Source: Brachionus rotundiformis (Eukaryota; Rotifera; Eurotatoria; Ploima; Brachionidae). From it: a stretch of DNA of 64,000 bases. A program made the position numbers and the translations under genes. The stretch covers positions 62,001-126,000 of the forward strand of contig JAESIW010000203.1 in assembly GCA_016802295.1 (NCBI GenBank). Reading direction: 5' to 3'. How positions within the stretch are numbered: the first letter of the stretch is position 1; every line of letters starts with the position of its first letter. Below the pieces are notes generated by a model, which was not told the DNA's origin, did not search any database, and saw only the letters and a program-made list of their open reading frames with translations. Positions 1-10,523 of the stretch are shown one piece after another.

Positions 1-57
1 ATTTTCGAATTCTTCTCTAAGTTTAATTTAAATTTTGACCAAAGTAAAAAAATTAAG

Positions 58-2231
58 CTATGGTGAAATTTGTACTTTGGATGCTGAGTGTGATCATAAA
101 GAGGGTCTAGCGTGCTATGGCCAATGCCGGTATTTTAACTTCTTGACCAAAAATTTAAACAATTTTAACAACTAAAAAATAGATGCTCTTCAAAATATTA
201 TTGGTCCGGAACTTCTTGTGGTACTCTTAGGAATATTTAGGGATTTTATTTGAACAAAATTTTTAGAAATGAAAAAAGATAAAGGAGATAATTGTACCCA
301 AACAGAAGAATGCATCCAAATTGTTAATCTATTTTGTATATCTGGAAAATGTGACTGTATGCCTCTGATGTATTGGTCAGGAACTAATTGTGGTAATTTA
401 ATTCTTAATTTTGATTCTGATTAAGTTAGAATTTAAAATTCTCAAAGAATTTAAACTACCAATCAATGAAAACTGCTCTGGTTCAAGTCTTGCTTGTCAA
501 AATTATGCTGGATTAAAATGCACCGCTGGATTATGCAAGTAACTTTGGCCAGCTAGAAAAAAAGGTATTTTAACATGTGTTTATGTTTAATTTAGATGCA
601 ATACCGATAAATATTGGGTCAAAAATAAATGCCGTAAGTTATTTAATTTTTTAATTTTATCAAATAATAAAATTACTAATTTTTGAACAAAGTTAACAGA
701 AAATATATGGTTTTAATTTAGTAAAATTTCCTCTTTTCTTTATAAAATTTTTTTTTACAAAGTTATTTTCATTGCCTAGTTTATACAATATTTATTTTCC
801 CTAATTAATCAAAATAAAATAATCAAGATTTTAAAACTAAATTACTTGTATTTAAAAAAAAAACTAGAAAATTATGTCGGTATTAACCAATATTGTGATG
901 GATCGACTTATTTATGTAAATCAGGCCTAGTCTGTCAAGGAACAGCAATCGGAAACTTTATTTGCCAGTATAACTAATTTAAAAAATAAACTAACATAAA
1001 TTTTAAAAAATATTTAAAAGATGTGCTACAAGAACATACTGGAATGGGTCACTTTGTGGTAATTTGACTTAAAAATAAACAATAAAGATCCTAAGTGTTT
1101 TTTTATAAGTATCTTTAAAGACTTACGGTGAATCCTGTGATGAATGGAATGAACCTTGTGACTATTTATTAAATCTAAAATGCTTATCCAATGGTCAAGG
1201 ATCTTCATGCTTAACCGGTTTTTCAGGAACAAAATGCAATTGTAATGACACAGATTATTGGAATGGCTCGACTTGTGTTTCCAAATTGCTGGATGGGGAG
1301 ATTACAAATGATGAGTGCAAATGTCGTCATGATTTAGGTTTAAAACTGCTTTCTTATTCAAGTAGTTATTCATGCTATACTGATTACAGTCCGGACAAAG
1401 CTTGTGTATGTCCAAATGACCAATATTGGGGAGGTGAAAAATGTTTGGATAAAAAACAATACTCAGAGTACTGTATTGAAAGTTGTCATTGCAAAGAAAA
1501 TTTAGGTCTAACCTGTCAAGTTTACTCTAATGGATATTCATGCTATACCATATTTGCTTCTGGAATGAAGTGTTTATGCAACTCTGACACTCATTGGTGG
1601 AACACTGCATCTAAAAAATGTGGTAAGAATTTAATCAGAAATTTATGTCTTTAAGTTAAATTTATTTGATTTTATTGTTTAATTAACATTATCAAATTAT
1701 GACTTTATTTTTATTTTCCTAGAAAAAAAATTTATTTTCAATGATAAATGTAGTGCAAACTGTGAATGTAGAGAAGATTTAGGACTGACGTGTCAAAAAC
1801 GTTCAGGTAACTCTTGTCTAACAGATTCTGGCAACAAGAGATGTGACTGCGGTTCAACTCAATTTTGGAGCGGAGGAATTTGCAGTAAAACCTTTGAATA
1901 TATACTTATAGATAAAAAAATACTGAATTAATTATATTAAAGTTAATAAATACATAGAAGGTCAGAAATGTAACGATGACTGTAATTGTAATCTTGATCT
2001 TGGATTAATATGCACTGGCACATTTTGTAGATGCCAGAATAATTTGTAAGATTAATTTTAAAAAAAAAGATTGTGCAAATGATAAATTTTTCATATTTTT
2101 ATTACTTTATTTTTAATCAAAGGTTTAATAGTTTGTGACAATCTTTTTTAAAAAGTTTTTTTTAAATTGAAAAAATTATTTTTTTTGTAAGTAATTGGGA
2201 TGGTTTGCAATGCATTAGTAATATTGGTTAA
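58..2231 (+). CDS. Secreted Cys-rich tandem-module protein, 5' end outside window
   Basis: Not a named family that I can place. I can read eleven in-frame exons: 58-129, 183-220, 267-392, 448-538, 596-633, 868-967, 1021-1058, 1110-1622, 1723-1884, 1958-2045 and 2192-2231, ending in TAA. Each module has the pattern C-x(n)-C-x(4-6)-GLxC, then CxC, then a Tyr/Phe-Trp-x-Gly-x-x-Cys close; for example residues CECREDLGLTC and YWNGSLC. Modules are often split by an intron one base after the last Cys codon, so modules and phase-1 introns move together, as in exon-shuffled extracellular proteins. EGF-like or Dickkopf-like folds are possible. The gene starts left of the window, so signal peptide and total length are unknown. 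It is probably secreted or a cell-surface ectodomain. Confidence 0.7.
2071..2160. repeat. 90-base segment repeated at 34010-34099
   Basis: Lies in the last intron (2046-2191) of the Cys-rich gene. It matches 34010-34099 base for base, up to the N at 34100. Confidence 0.9.
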
Positions 2232-2822
2232 ATATTTTAACTGGAACATTTGCATGCCTAACTTTTATCAATTTAAATAACAATTCTAAGAATCTTTATA
2301 ATATTAACCCAAATTTTCGAATAAAGAGATATTGAATTATTTAGATAATAAAATTATTGATTAAAATCAAGTATTCAAATATTAAAATTTTATTCATCTA
2401 TTAATTAATATGGACTTGATAACATATACATTTGCCATGATAAAAATATCACATTTGGAAATAAATCAATTTTTTTACATTCAACAAAAATGATCAGTCA
2501 GTAAATAAAAATGATCTTTAATTATAAAAATTTAATGTAAGGATTATTTTCTATCTTAATGTCAAAATACAATTACTAGATTTCTCATGAGAACTATTTT
2601 TCTTGAGACTAAATCATTTTAACATTATAAAAAAATCTTGATTGTTTGTATTTTTATTTAGAGTGCTTTCTATCAAATTAATTATATATCTTTTTTGATT
2701 AATAATTGATCTTATTCAATCTTTAAGATTAATTTAAGACATTTAAATAAATTGATTTAAGCTTATTTTTACCAAATTTTTCTCTCTCTTCACATTTTAA
2801 ATTCTTAATTTTAGATAAAAAA
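2232..2822. other. Intergenic, A+T-rich, no gene seen
   Basis: About 590 bases between the Cys-rich gene and the LRR gene. Stops are dense in all frames and no RNA gene is visible. The pyrimidine run TTTTTCTCTCTCTTC near 2777 lies just upstream of the LRR start codon and could be an initiator region or an untranslated leader acceptor. Confidence 0.5.
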
Positions 2823-5303
2823 ATGTCTATTTCTATTTTACTAATAACAATAACAATTCAACTTTTTAAACTAATACCTTGTTGCTATATACCTGGTTGT
2901 GAAATTTTTTATTTAGGCATTTATAGTTGCTCAATATTTTGTCAAACAAAAACAATCAACACAAGTTTGTCGAATGTAAGCGATGATAAAAATCTTGCTT
3001 TAACCTTATCCAAAGTGGAAATTGTTCCAGAAAAAGCATTTAACAACCTGAATATAAGCTTGTTATCATTCATAAATTGTAATTTGAGCAGCGTTTCTGA
3101 AAAGGCTTTTGATGGTACTAAATCAATTAAATCTTTATCTATTCAGTGCTTAAATGGCAAGATATTTTTTACACCTAAAACAATCGAACCAATTAGACAA
3201 GATATAGATACTTTGAAAATAACAAATAATTACATAGATAAAAAATTAATTGTTCGAATATTTAATTTATTTAATAAAACCAACATGTACAAAATTTATA
3301 TTGAAACCATAAATGCACAAAATCTATCACTTAATTTATTTTATTACGGTAAATTAAAATTGCTAGAGCTGCGTAAATGCAGTATTGATAATTTAGAAAT
3401 TATTTTTAATCTAAATTTAGAAAATTTACGATTAGAAAATTTAAATTTAAAAACAATAAGTCTAAAAGTGATGAACAATAGTCATCTTAATTATTTGAGT
3501 TTAATTAAAAATTTTATTGAAGAGATACCCGATGTCTATTTACCTGAACTAGAGGAGCTCTACTTGACCTATAATCATATTAGAAAATTAACTTATAATA
3601 ATTTTTTAAATTTTAAATCGGTGAAAATGGCCTATTTCAGCAACAATGAAATAAGTCACGTTGAACCAAATGCGTTTTGTCCATGCAATAGTCTATTAAC
3701 ATTGGGACTGTCATATAATCAATTGGAATATTTCAATATTCAGTGCCTAAACAATCTTCTAGAATTAAATCTTAGATCAAATAAAATAAAAATTATTAAA
3801 TCAAACGGTGTTGTTGAATTAAACAGACTCAATTTACAGTCAAATAATATTGAACAAGTTTTTTTAAACAATACAAAAATATACAAAATTGACTTGAAAT
3901 TTAATCCCATAAAGCAACTTCAAGAATTGCCAAATGAATTAAATTATCTTAATTTAAAATCAGCACTAAATAGCTATATAAATTTAAGTTATTTTTTATG
4001 CACAAAATTAGGCTATTTACCAAATTTAACCTATTTGAATCTAGCAAATAATTCAATAAGACAATTAGATACATTTGCACAGATGGAAAATTTAAGAGAA
4101 ATTGATTTAAATTATAATTTTATTAGTTCTATTAGTTATTTAACTTTTAGAAATCTATTTAAATTAAACATTCTCACTTTATCTAACAATTTAATTAAAT
4201 ACATAGAATTAAATTCATTTGAAAATAACAAATATCTTGAAGCGCTTTATTTGGACAATAATTACTTGTCCAGAATACCTTCTTTTCTCCATATGGTAAA
4301 CTTAAATTTTGTTTCATTGGAAAATCAAAACTTTCAACTGGTTAAACTCGGCGGACTCGAAGTCTCATCAAATAATTTGATTCTTAACTTGAAGGCCAAC
4401 GATATAATAACATTCCATGAAAAATTATTTTGTTCAGTTGACAATGATTTAATTTTGTTCATAAAAAATATAAACAATCTTAATGAATGTATTTTTAAAC
4501 AGGTCAGTAGCAACATTGAGATAAGAATGGGTGAAAATTTTGACTGTTCCGTCAAGATAAATGGACAAAATATAGGTAATTTAAGAATTGTTGACAATTG
4601 TGAACAAAAAAGAAACTATACAAATGAGTGTAATGATGTGGCTTATTCTTGTCTTGGCGAAACAGAAACCAAAAGATATACAAGAATAATTTCTTATGTG
4701 TCTATAAAAAAATTGAATAAAATTGAATGTCTAGAGACAATTTATTTTAAAATTTATTGTTACTTAGGAGACAATTTTATAATAGATGTTAAGCTAAAAT
4801 TTGGCTCATCTGACTACATTAAACTGTTCGAGACTCCTAAAGCAGAGGCGATCAGGGATATTCAAATATTTGATGTTGGTAACTTGGTTCGAATTGTCCA
4901 TGTACTTAAATCAAAGACTGTCGTAGCTATATTAAGTCAAAATAATTCTTATTCGATATTAATACGATCAAGTGAAGACTGGCTGAAATATACCAAAGGT
5001 TTGGTAAACTATGGATGCATAAATATAAGTGATTGCTTTTTTGATGAGTTGTTTGTTTATAGGAGAAATGAAAGCTTTACCAATCATGCTAATCAAATAA
5101 AGTATGGTGAATTTTTAAAAAATTTAGACCAAGTTATCAATGATCGCAATTTTAGCATGTATGAAAATATCAAACAATTTTTGTCAAAAAGTAAATCAAA
5201 GTCAAAAATAAAAATAATCAATTGTTCTGGTAAAATTTTACCATCATTTTGCAAAGTATTAATTTGGTTTTTAATATCTTTAAGTCTAGTTATGTTAAAC
5301 TAA
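2823..5303 (+). CDS. Leucine-rich-repeat surface protein, single exon, 826 aa
   Basis: Extracellular LRR protein, likely for recognition or adhesion; the ligand is unknown. The N terminus is a hydrophobic signal peptide (residues 1 to about 20, MSISILLITITIQLF) followed by a Cys-rich cap. Irregular LRRs run from about residue 45 to 510 with the LxxLxLxxNxI pattern (LNLRSNKIKII, LYLDNNYLSRIP, LTLSNNLIKYIE). A Cys-containing region of about 300 residues follows. The protein ends in a short hydrophobic tail (VLIWFLISLSLVMLN) with no basic cytoplasmic tail, which suits a GPI-anchor signal or a terminal membrane anchor. No intron is needed. Its last 430 coding bases are copied almost exactly at 7225-7650. 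Membership of Toll-like or slit-like groups is not supported because no TIR domain is present. Confidence 0.85.
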   Translation: MSISILLITITIQLFKLIPCCYIPGCEIFYLGIYSCSIFCQTKTINTSLSNVSDDKNLALTLSKVEIVPEKAFNNLNISLLSFINCNLSSVSEKAFDGTKSIKSLSIQCLNGKIFFTPKTIEPIRQDIDTLKITNNYIDKKLIVRIFNLFNKTNMYKIYIETINAQNLSLNLFYYGKLKLLELRKCSIDNLEIIFNLNLENLRLENLNLKTISLKVMNNSHLNYLSLIKNFIEEIPDVYLPELEELYLTYNHIRKLTYNNFLNFKSVKMAYFSNNEISHVEPNAFCPCNSLLTLGLSYNQLEYFNIQCLNNLLELNLRSNKIKIIKSNGVVELNRLNLQSNNIEQVFLNNTKIYKIDLKFNPIKQLQELPNELNYLNLKSALNSYINLSYFLCTKLGYLPNLTYLNLANNSIRQLDTFAQMENLREIDLNYNFISSISYLTFRNLFKLNILTLSNNLIKYIELNSFENNKYLEALYLDNNYLSRIPSFLHMVNLNFVSLENQNFQLVKLGGLEVSSNNLILNLKANDIITFHEKLFCSVDNDLILFIKNINNLNECIFKQVSSNIEIRMGENFDCSVKINGQNIGNLRIVDNCEQKRNYTNECNDVAYSCLGETETKRYTRIISYVSIKKLNKIECLETIYFKIYCYLGDNFIIDVKLKFGSSDYIKLFETPKAEAIRDIQIFDVGNLVRIVHVLKSKTVVAILSQNNSYSILIRSSEDWLKYTKGLVNYGCINISDCFFDELFVYRRNESFTNHANQIKYGEFLKNLDQVINDRNFSMYENIKQFLSKSKSKSKIKIINCSGKILPSFCKVLIWFLISLSLVMLN

Positions 5304-6393
5304 ATTTTTGTTTGTATTTAGTAAATAAACTTTCTTGCTTGTTGCCTTCTTCATCCATTCATACATTTATCATAACAATATTGAAAAGACAAAAACAAAA
5401 AAAAATAAAAAATAAACTAAAGGATTCCTAATTAATTTTATATAAAAAAACTAAATTAATTATTCAATCGCTTCTAATTTCAAGAACAGCCAATGTACCA
5501 CTAGCTGGATTAATTGTTGATTAATTGTACACCTTCGAAACTTTGATTTGGATCGAGTTTAAAATTAAAATTTTGTATGAATTTGGCTAAACAAATCTTT
5601 CCCTCAATCTTTTGTTATAAATAATTTAATTCATATTTTTATATTGATCAAATTTTGATTTATTTTCAAAGCACAGGCGATGACCCGATGTCTATTTACC
5701 TGATTTATCATACACGAAGATGAAGCCTTAAAAAACTCCTGGCAGTGTGATTAAACTATGCAAAACTTGCACCAAACCTTTGCAAAAAAATTGTCTTAGT
5801 TTGTCATAAGTAAAGAAAAATAATATTTTTCTTGTAATTTTTTTAAAACATTTGACCTGTTTCATAAAAATTAAATTATTGAATATGAAATATTTTTTTT
5901 TGGTAAGTTAAGGTTTTGTTTTATTATGATTCAATAAATTTGTGTTTATTTTTTATTAATACTTTGAATAAAATATATCTTTAACGTGTAATATTCTATT
6001 TAAATAGATATTTTTTATTTTATTCCACTGATAAATATTCTCAAATAGTTATGAATAAAAAAATTTGCCAACCACCACAACTGGTTTAAAATTCTAGTTT
6101 ATTCTTTAATTAAGACAGTTACTTTAATAATGAAAAAGGGTCTAAAACTACTGCATAGTTTTAGTTTTAATATGACTTTGTACATCAATTTGATTCTATT
6201 GACATGTATTCAAAATAAATGTAATAAATAAACCATGTTTCAAAAATTAGTAGGCTTTAAAAAGCCAGTTTTGACATAAAACTAACTCTCTGGCTTAAAA
6301 AGAAAAATCACATTTTTTTTTCAAAATTTAACTTCTTTAAATAAGATCTAATTTTAATGCTAAATTTTTTAGATTTAAACATAAACTAGGCAA
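5304..6393. other. Intergenic with broken P450 tail and filler sequence
   Basis: Apart from the P450 fragment at 5441-5666 this stretch has no open frame worth calling. At 5683-5703 a 21-base piece is identical to 3527-3547 inside the LRR coding region. The preceding bases (AGCACAGGCGAT, 5670-5681) resemble AGCAGAGGCGAT of the LRR gene at 4841. The remainder to 6393 is plain A+T-rich DNA. Confidence 0.6.
5441..5666 (-). pseudogene. Broken copy of the P450 last exon
   Basis: This minus-strand stretch matches the terminal exon, last intron and adjoining bases of the intact P450 gene (7850-8060). It contains the matching stop codon at 5464-5466. A small sequence change around 5517-5527, against 7915-7922 in the intact gene, shifts the frame and makes an early stop, and homology ends just before the haem-loop exon continues. 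It lies tail to tail with the intact LRR gene, as the intact P450 tail lies next to the LRR fragment, so it belongs to one duplicated block. Confidence 0.85.
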
Positions 6394-7009
6394 ATGGCTA
6401 GCGAAAGGGTTGAGATAATTAGAGAGGTCGCTAAGAATTCTAGAATTGCTTGCGAATCGCTTGAACGTGCTGCGCCCACTTTAGCAAATCTAGCTTTATT
6501 TGAAAATAATGATTTAATTGAGGAGTTTAGAGAGAGCTTCAGAGGTATTAGCGGACGGATTCAAGCACTCGGCGAACAAGTTACTGAAATAAGAGGTGAA
6601 ATTACTGGAATAAAGGGTGAAATTACTGGAATAAAGGGTGAAATTACTGGAATAAAGGGTGAAATTACTGGATTAAGCGGTGAGATTAAACAAGCATTCT
6701 TACAAAGTGACGAGAATAGTTTAAAGCGTCTATATAACTCAGCTCATTGTACTACATCCGAATCGAAAATTGGTTGGATTAGAGTAAGGATTATTTTAGC
6801 TTCTTGAAAAATTCACATTTTTTTAAAAGCTTGCATTTGATGTCCCTCCCGAATTTCCTGAAACTCTGGAAAATTTGAAAAACCTTCAAAGACCAAAAGT
6901 TATGTCAATTATGAATTATTATAACTTACCAGTGACAAACAATCTGATAAAAAACAAGCAATTAATTGCGGACTATTTAGCTATTCCCAATCTAAATCCA
7001 CGATATTAA
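6394..7009 (+). CDS. Small coiled-coil protein with heptad minisatellite, two exons
   Basis: Exon 1 is 6394-6783 and exon 2 is 6830-7009; the 46-base GT-AG intron keeps frame and gives about 189 residues. The N half is helical and acidic-basic. Residues about 68-98 are four copies of the heptad GEITGIK, encoded by a 21-base tandem repeat at about 6595-6672. The C half carries PPEFPETLENLKNL and a helix-turn-helix pattern ending in ADYLAIPNLNPRY, which looks SAP-like in spacing, but I do not recognise the family. It is probably an intracellular protein that self-associates through the coiled coil. It sits between the two copies of the LRR/P450 tail block, so it may have arrived with the insertion that separated them. 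Confidence 0.6.
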
Positions 7010-7224
7010 ATATTTTTTTATTATTTATTTTTAGCTAATATTAGACTTGAATATTAAATTTATTCTTCTTATTTGATTGATTAGAAATAAAAAATGCTTT
7101 AAATTAAAAATATTTTTTATTTCGACCCCATTATGAACAAAAAAAAAGTTTTTCAATTCAAAATTTTTTACTTTTTTAGCTTGAAAATTTACACTCAAAG
7201 CTGATAAAGATACTAAAAAAAAGA
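7010..7224. other. Intergenic, no gene seen
   Basis: A+T-rich spacer between the coiled-coil gene and the LRR fragment. Its minus-strand open frame has no coding character. Confidence 0.5.
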
Positions 7225-7687
7225 AGCAGAGGCGATCAGGGATATTCAAATATTTGATGTTGGTAACTTGGTTCGAATTGTCCATGTACTTAAATCAAAG
7301 ACTGTCGTAGCTATATTAAGTCAAAATAATTCTTATTCGATATTAATAGGATCAAGTGAAGACTGGCTGAAATATACCAAAGGTTTGGTAAACTATGGGT
7401 GCATAAATATAAGTGATTGCTTTTTTGATGAGTTGTTTGTTTATAGGAGAAATGAAAGCTTTACCAATCATGCTAATCAAATAAAGTATGGTGAATTTTT
7501 AAAAAATTTAGACCAAGTTATCAATGATCGCAATTTTAGCATGTATGAAAATATCAAACAATTTTTGTCAAAAAGTAAATCAAAGTCAAAAATAAAAATA
7601 ATCAATTGTTCTGGTAAAATTTTACCATCATTTTGCAAAGTATTAATTTTGTCTTTATTATTGATAAGTCAGGTTAGTTATTATTAA
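7225..7687 (+). pseudogene. 3' fragment of the LRR gene (duplicate)
   Basis: Bases from 7225 to about 7650 match 4841-5266 of the LRR gene almost perfectly. I see only two substitutions (an Arg-to-Gly change in the ILIRSSEDW region and one silent change) before the sequences part in the hydrophobic tail. It encodes about 139 residues of the C-terminal region with its own stop at 7687. There is no LRR part, signal peptide or visible upstream exon, so it is a truncated duplicate. An expressed chimera using an upstream start cannot be excluded, because the frame is still open. Confidence 0.85.
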
Positions 7688-7860
7688 CTTAATATTTTTC
7701 TAATTTTCTCTAGTAAATAAACTTTCTTGCTTGTCAGGTTCTTCTTTAATTCATACACTCATCATATAAAAACCTATTATCTAAGTGATAAAAACAATAC
7801 ATAGGATTCCAAAGTTATTTTATTAAAAAAAAATCTAATAAAAAAAATTAAATTAATTAT

Positions 7861-10043
7861 TCAATCGCTTCTAATTTCAAGAACAGCCAATGTACCACTA
7901 GCTGGATTAATTGTTGCATGTTGTACACCTTCGAAACTTTGATTTGGATCGAGTTTAAAATTAAAATTTTGTATGAATTTGGCTAAACAAATCTTTCCCT
8001 CAATCTTTTGTTATAAATAATTTAATTCATATTTTTATATCTATCAAATTTTGATTTATTTACAATGGAAAAATTTTGACCGATACAATTTCTTGGTCCT
8101 AGACTAAATGGAAAATAAGTATATTTATTTATTTTTCCTTCATTAGAATAAAATCTCTCTGGTTCAAACTTTTTACAATCTGGGAAAAATTCTTCCATTC
8201 TACCACTCACATACGAAGATACCTTGTAAATGATACATTTTTTTTTATTCTATATAATGAAATAAAAAATATTAAAAATGATTACTTGTATTTCACTTCC
8301 AACTGGTATTTCATAGTCATATATTTTAATAGGAACAGTTGATTGTCTATTGATTAAAGGAGTAATGGACCACTTTCGCAGCGTTTCTTTTATCACACTT
8401 TCCAAATATTTAAGTTTGCTCAAGTCATCATAATCTATATGATTTTTAGACCCGATTGTAGAGTCTACTTCTTCTTTTAATCTATTTTTTAATAATTAAT
8501 AATAAATTAAAATTTTCAGATAAAAACAATTACTTGTTTAAGACTGGTATATTCTGTCCTAATTCAAGTATAGCAAATGCCAGCATATTAGAAGTAGTTT
8601 CTTGTCCTTAATTTAAAATATGAGGTAATTTATTTCCAAATTAGATATTGATTGAATACCAGCAACAAAAAATGTCAAAAAATCATCCACCAAATCCTCT
8701 ATATCAATGCTGCTTGTCTCTAAAGAATACATTATAAAATTTTTTAATTAAAAAGCTCAAAATTAACAGAGCATGATTCAGTAATTAATATTACTAAGCT
8801 CTATCTCGTCAATTTTAACTTGTTATAGAATAAATGTTCTAATTTCAATAAAAAAGATAATTTATTGGTAAGAATGTCTATCAATGAAAAATTTTTAGAA
8901 AATTGTTTAATTTATTTACTGGAGTTTTTGACCATAAGCGTAATTAAATCATCTTTGACATAATTATCATCTTCAAGTGCTTTAATTCGACTATGAATTT
9001 GAGCTCGTCCTAAGTTTCTCAAGTCATTTAATAATTTTTTGTATCGCTGTATATAATTCCATTCAAATGGATTATACTTTTTATGAATGATAATTTTAAA
9101 TATAATAATTTTAATTATTTTTTTAAAAAACCTTTATTGTAGGATTAAATAAAAGGCGATTAAGACCCCTGAGACTTTCGAAGACATATTTTTTTAGATT
9201 ATTTTCTTTGGTAATACTGTCATTTTGCATTCCAAAGCATGCCTTTTAAAAAAATTTAAATCATTGAATTAAATAAATTAAAAAAAAAGTACAGCAGCAA
9301 TAACATCTAAAGTTAAATTATTCAATTCATCTAACATTTTAATTGTGGTTTTACCATCTGCTAAATTTCTTAATTTGTCCATCAGAATATCACTTTTAGC
9401 ATTAAACTCATCCATAAAACCATTCAAAGCCCTATCATAAATATTATAAAAACATAAAACTAAACTAAATTGATCAAGTTAACTGTCTTGAAAATGCAGG
9501 ATTCATGATATGTCTGCGGTGCCTGTGTCTCTCATTGTTCAAGCTTGTAACCAAACTGGTACCCATGTATCTAGAACCATAAGGAAATCCAAGTACTGCA
9601 TAAATATCAGGGTGCTTGGGAAAGTTTTTTTCTATGTACATTTCTTTGATTGCCTCGGGACTTATTGTAAATACACTTATTTTATCCAATATTTGATACT
9701 TGAAACAAGGACCATATTCTTTCACCCAATCTGCCAATATATCGGGTACCATTTTATGCTTAACCAGCTCTTTAAGTTCTGGTATATTTCCTAAATAAAA
9801 GCCTAATAGTCCATTTGTTTTAGGTCCTGGTATATGTCTGTACCTTTGTCTCAATAAATATATTTGACAAGTCTTGTATACAAAGATAATAAATCCTGCA
9901 CATATGGACAACTTTAAGATTTCTGAAAAAATAGATTTGTATTCAAGTTTAGGTGAGTAAAAGTACAAATGTATCGTGTAACTCAAATAAATTACACTGA
10001 ACAGGCTTAAAAATGTTCCAAAGGATATTTTTAATTCAAACAT
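7861..10043 (-). CDS. Cytochrome P450, CYP46A1-like
   Basis: Haem-thiolate monooxygenase, probably a microsomal sterol or lipid hydroxylase. The N terminus (from 10043) has two hydrophobic stretches and then HIPGPKTNG, a proline-rich hinge. Later exons, joined in frame by 45-60-base introns, give the I-helix AGQETTSN near 8560-8720, the K-helix ExxR (KETLRK) near 8385, the GRMEEFFPD segment and the haem loop FSLGPRNCIGQ near 8085. The last exon ends at a TGA at 7861-7863. Total is near 500 residues, normal for the family. The TYFPFSLG-CIGQ context and the N-terminal PEA(I/V)KEMYIEK-like segment best match the animal CYP46A1 (cholesterol 24-hydroxylase) group in my memory. Substrate is not provable from sequence. 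Its 3' end exists as a broken duplicate at 5441-5666. Confidence 0.88.
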
Positions 10044-10523
10044 TACTTATTTAATTTTAAATTTCTAATATTTTATAATGTTTAAATAAAAAAGGCCAAA
10101 ATAAAAATTGATAAAAAAAGTGGTGTGAGATTTAGGAAAAATTATTTTAAGAGTAAAAAGAAAAATATCTTTGAAAAAAGTAAATTTAAAAAATTTATCA
10201 AAATACTTAATTTTTTTTGAGTACAAGTTATTTGAATATTTAAAATAAAGAAGATTTATTATTAATTTTATTTGATAAGAAAATTACTTTTATCGTTAGA
10301 GTAAACACATTTAAAAAAATTGTTTAAATTAGAACTATTCCAGGTATTATTTTAAATATAAATAAATAAATTGAGATTTTTGGTGAACCAATCTTTTTAC
10401 GAATTCCAAATTTGAGAAAAAATAAAATATTTATTTAAACAGAGTCTTAAAATCAAACAAAAATAAATTTTATTTTTTGTTTTAGAACTAAAAATTTTGG
10501 TTAAATATTATAAAATTATTAAT
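10044..10523. other. Intergenic, no gene seen
   Basis: A+T-rich spacer between the 5' end of the P450 gene and the 3' end of the MED28 gene, both on the minus strand. No open frame or RNA structure is visible. Confidence 0.5.

Noticed and set aside
4880..4896. GGTTCGAAT as a tRNA T-loop (also near 7270, 40117 and 47470)
   Set aside because: No acceptor stem, anticodon arm or A box is found around any of them, and three lie in coding sequence.
6595..6672. Possible CRISPR-like or regulatory direct repeats
   Set aside because: The 21-base units have no spacers and encode coiled-coil heptads in frame.
9510..9794. Plus-strand frame opposite the P450 N-terminal exon
   Set aside because: Antisense shadow; the minus strand carries the P450 hinge and substrate-recognition regions.
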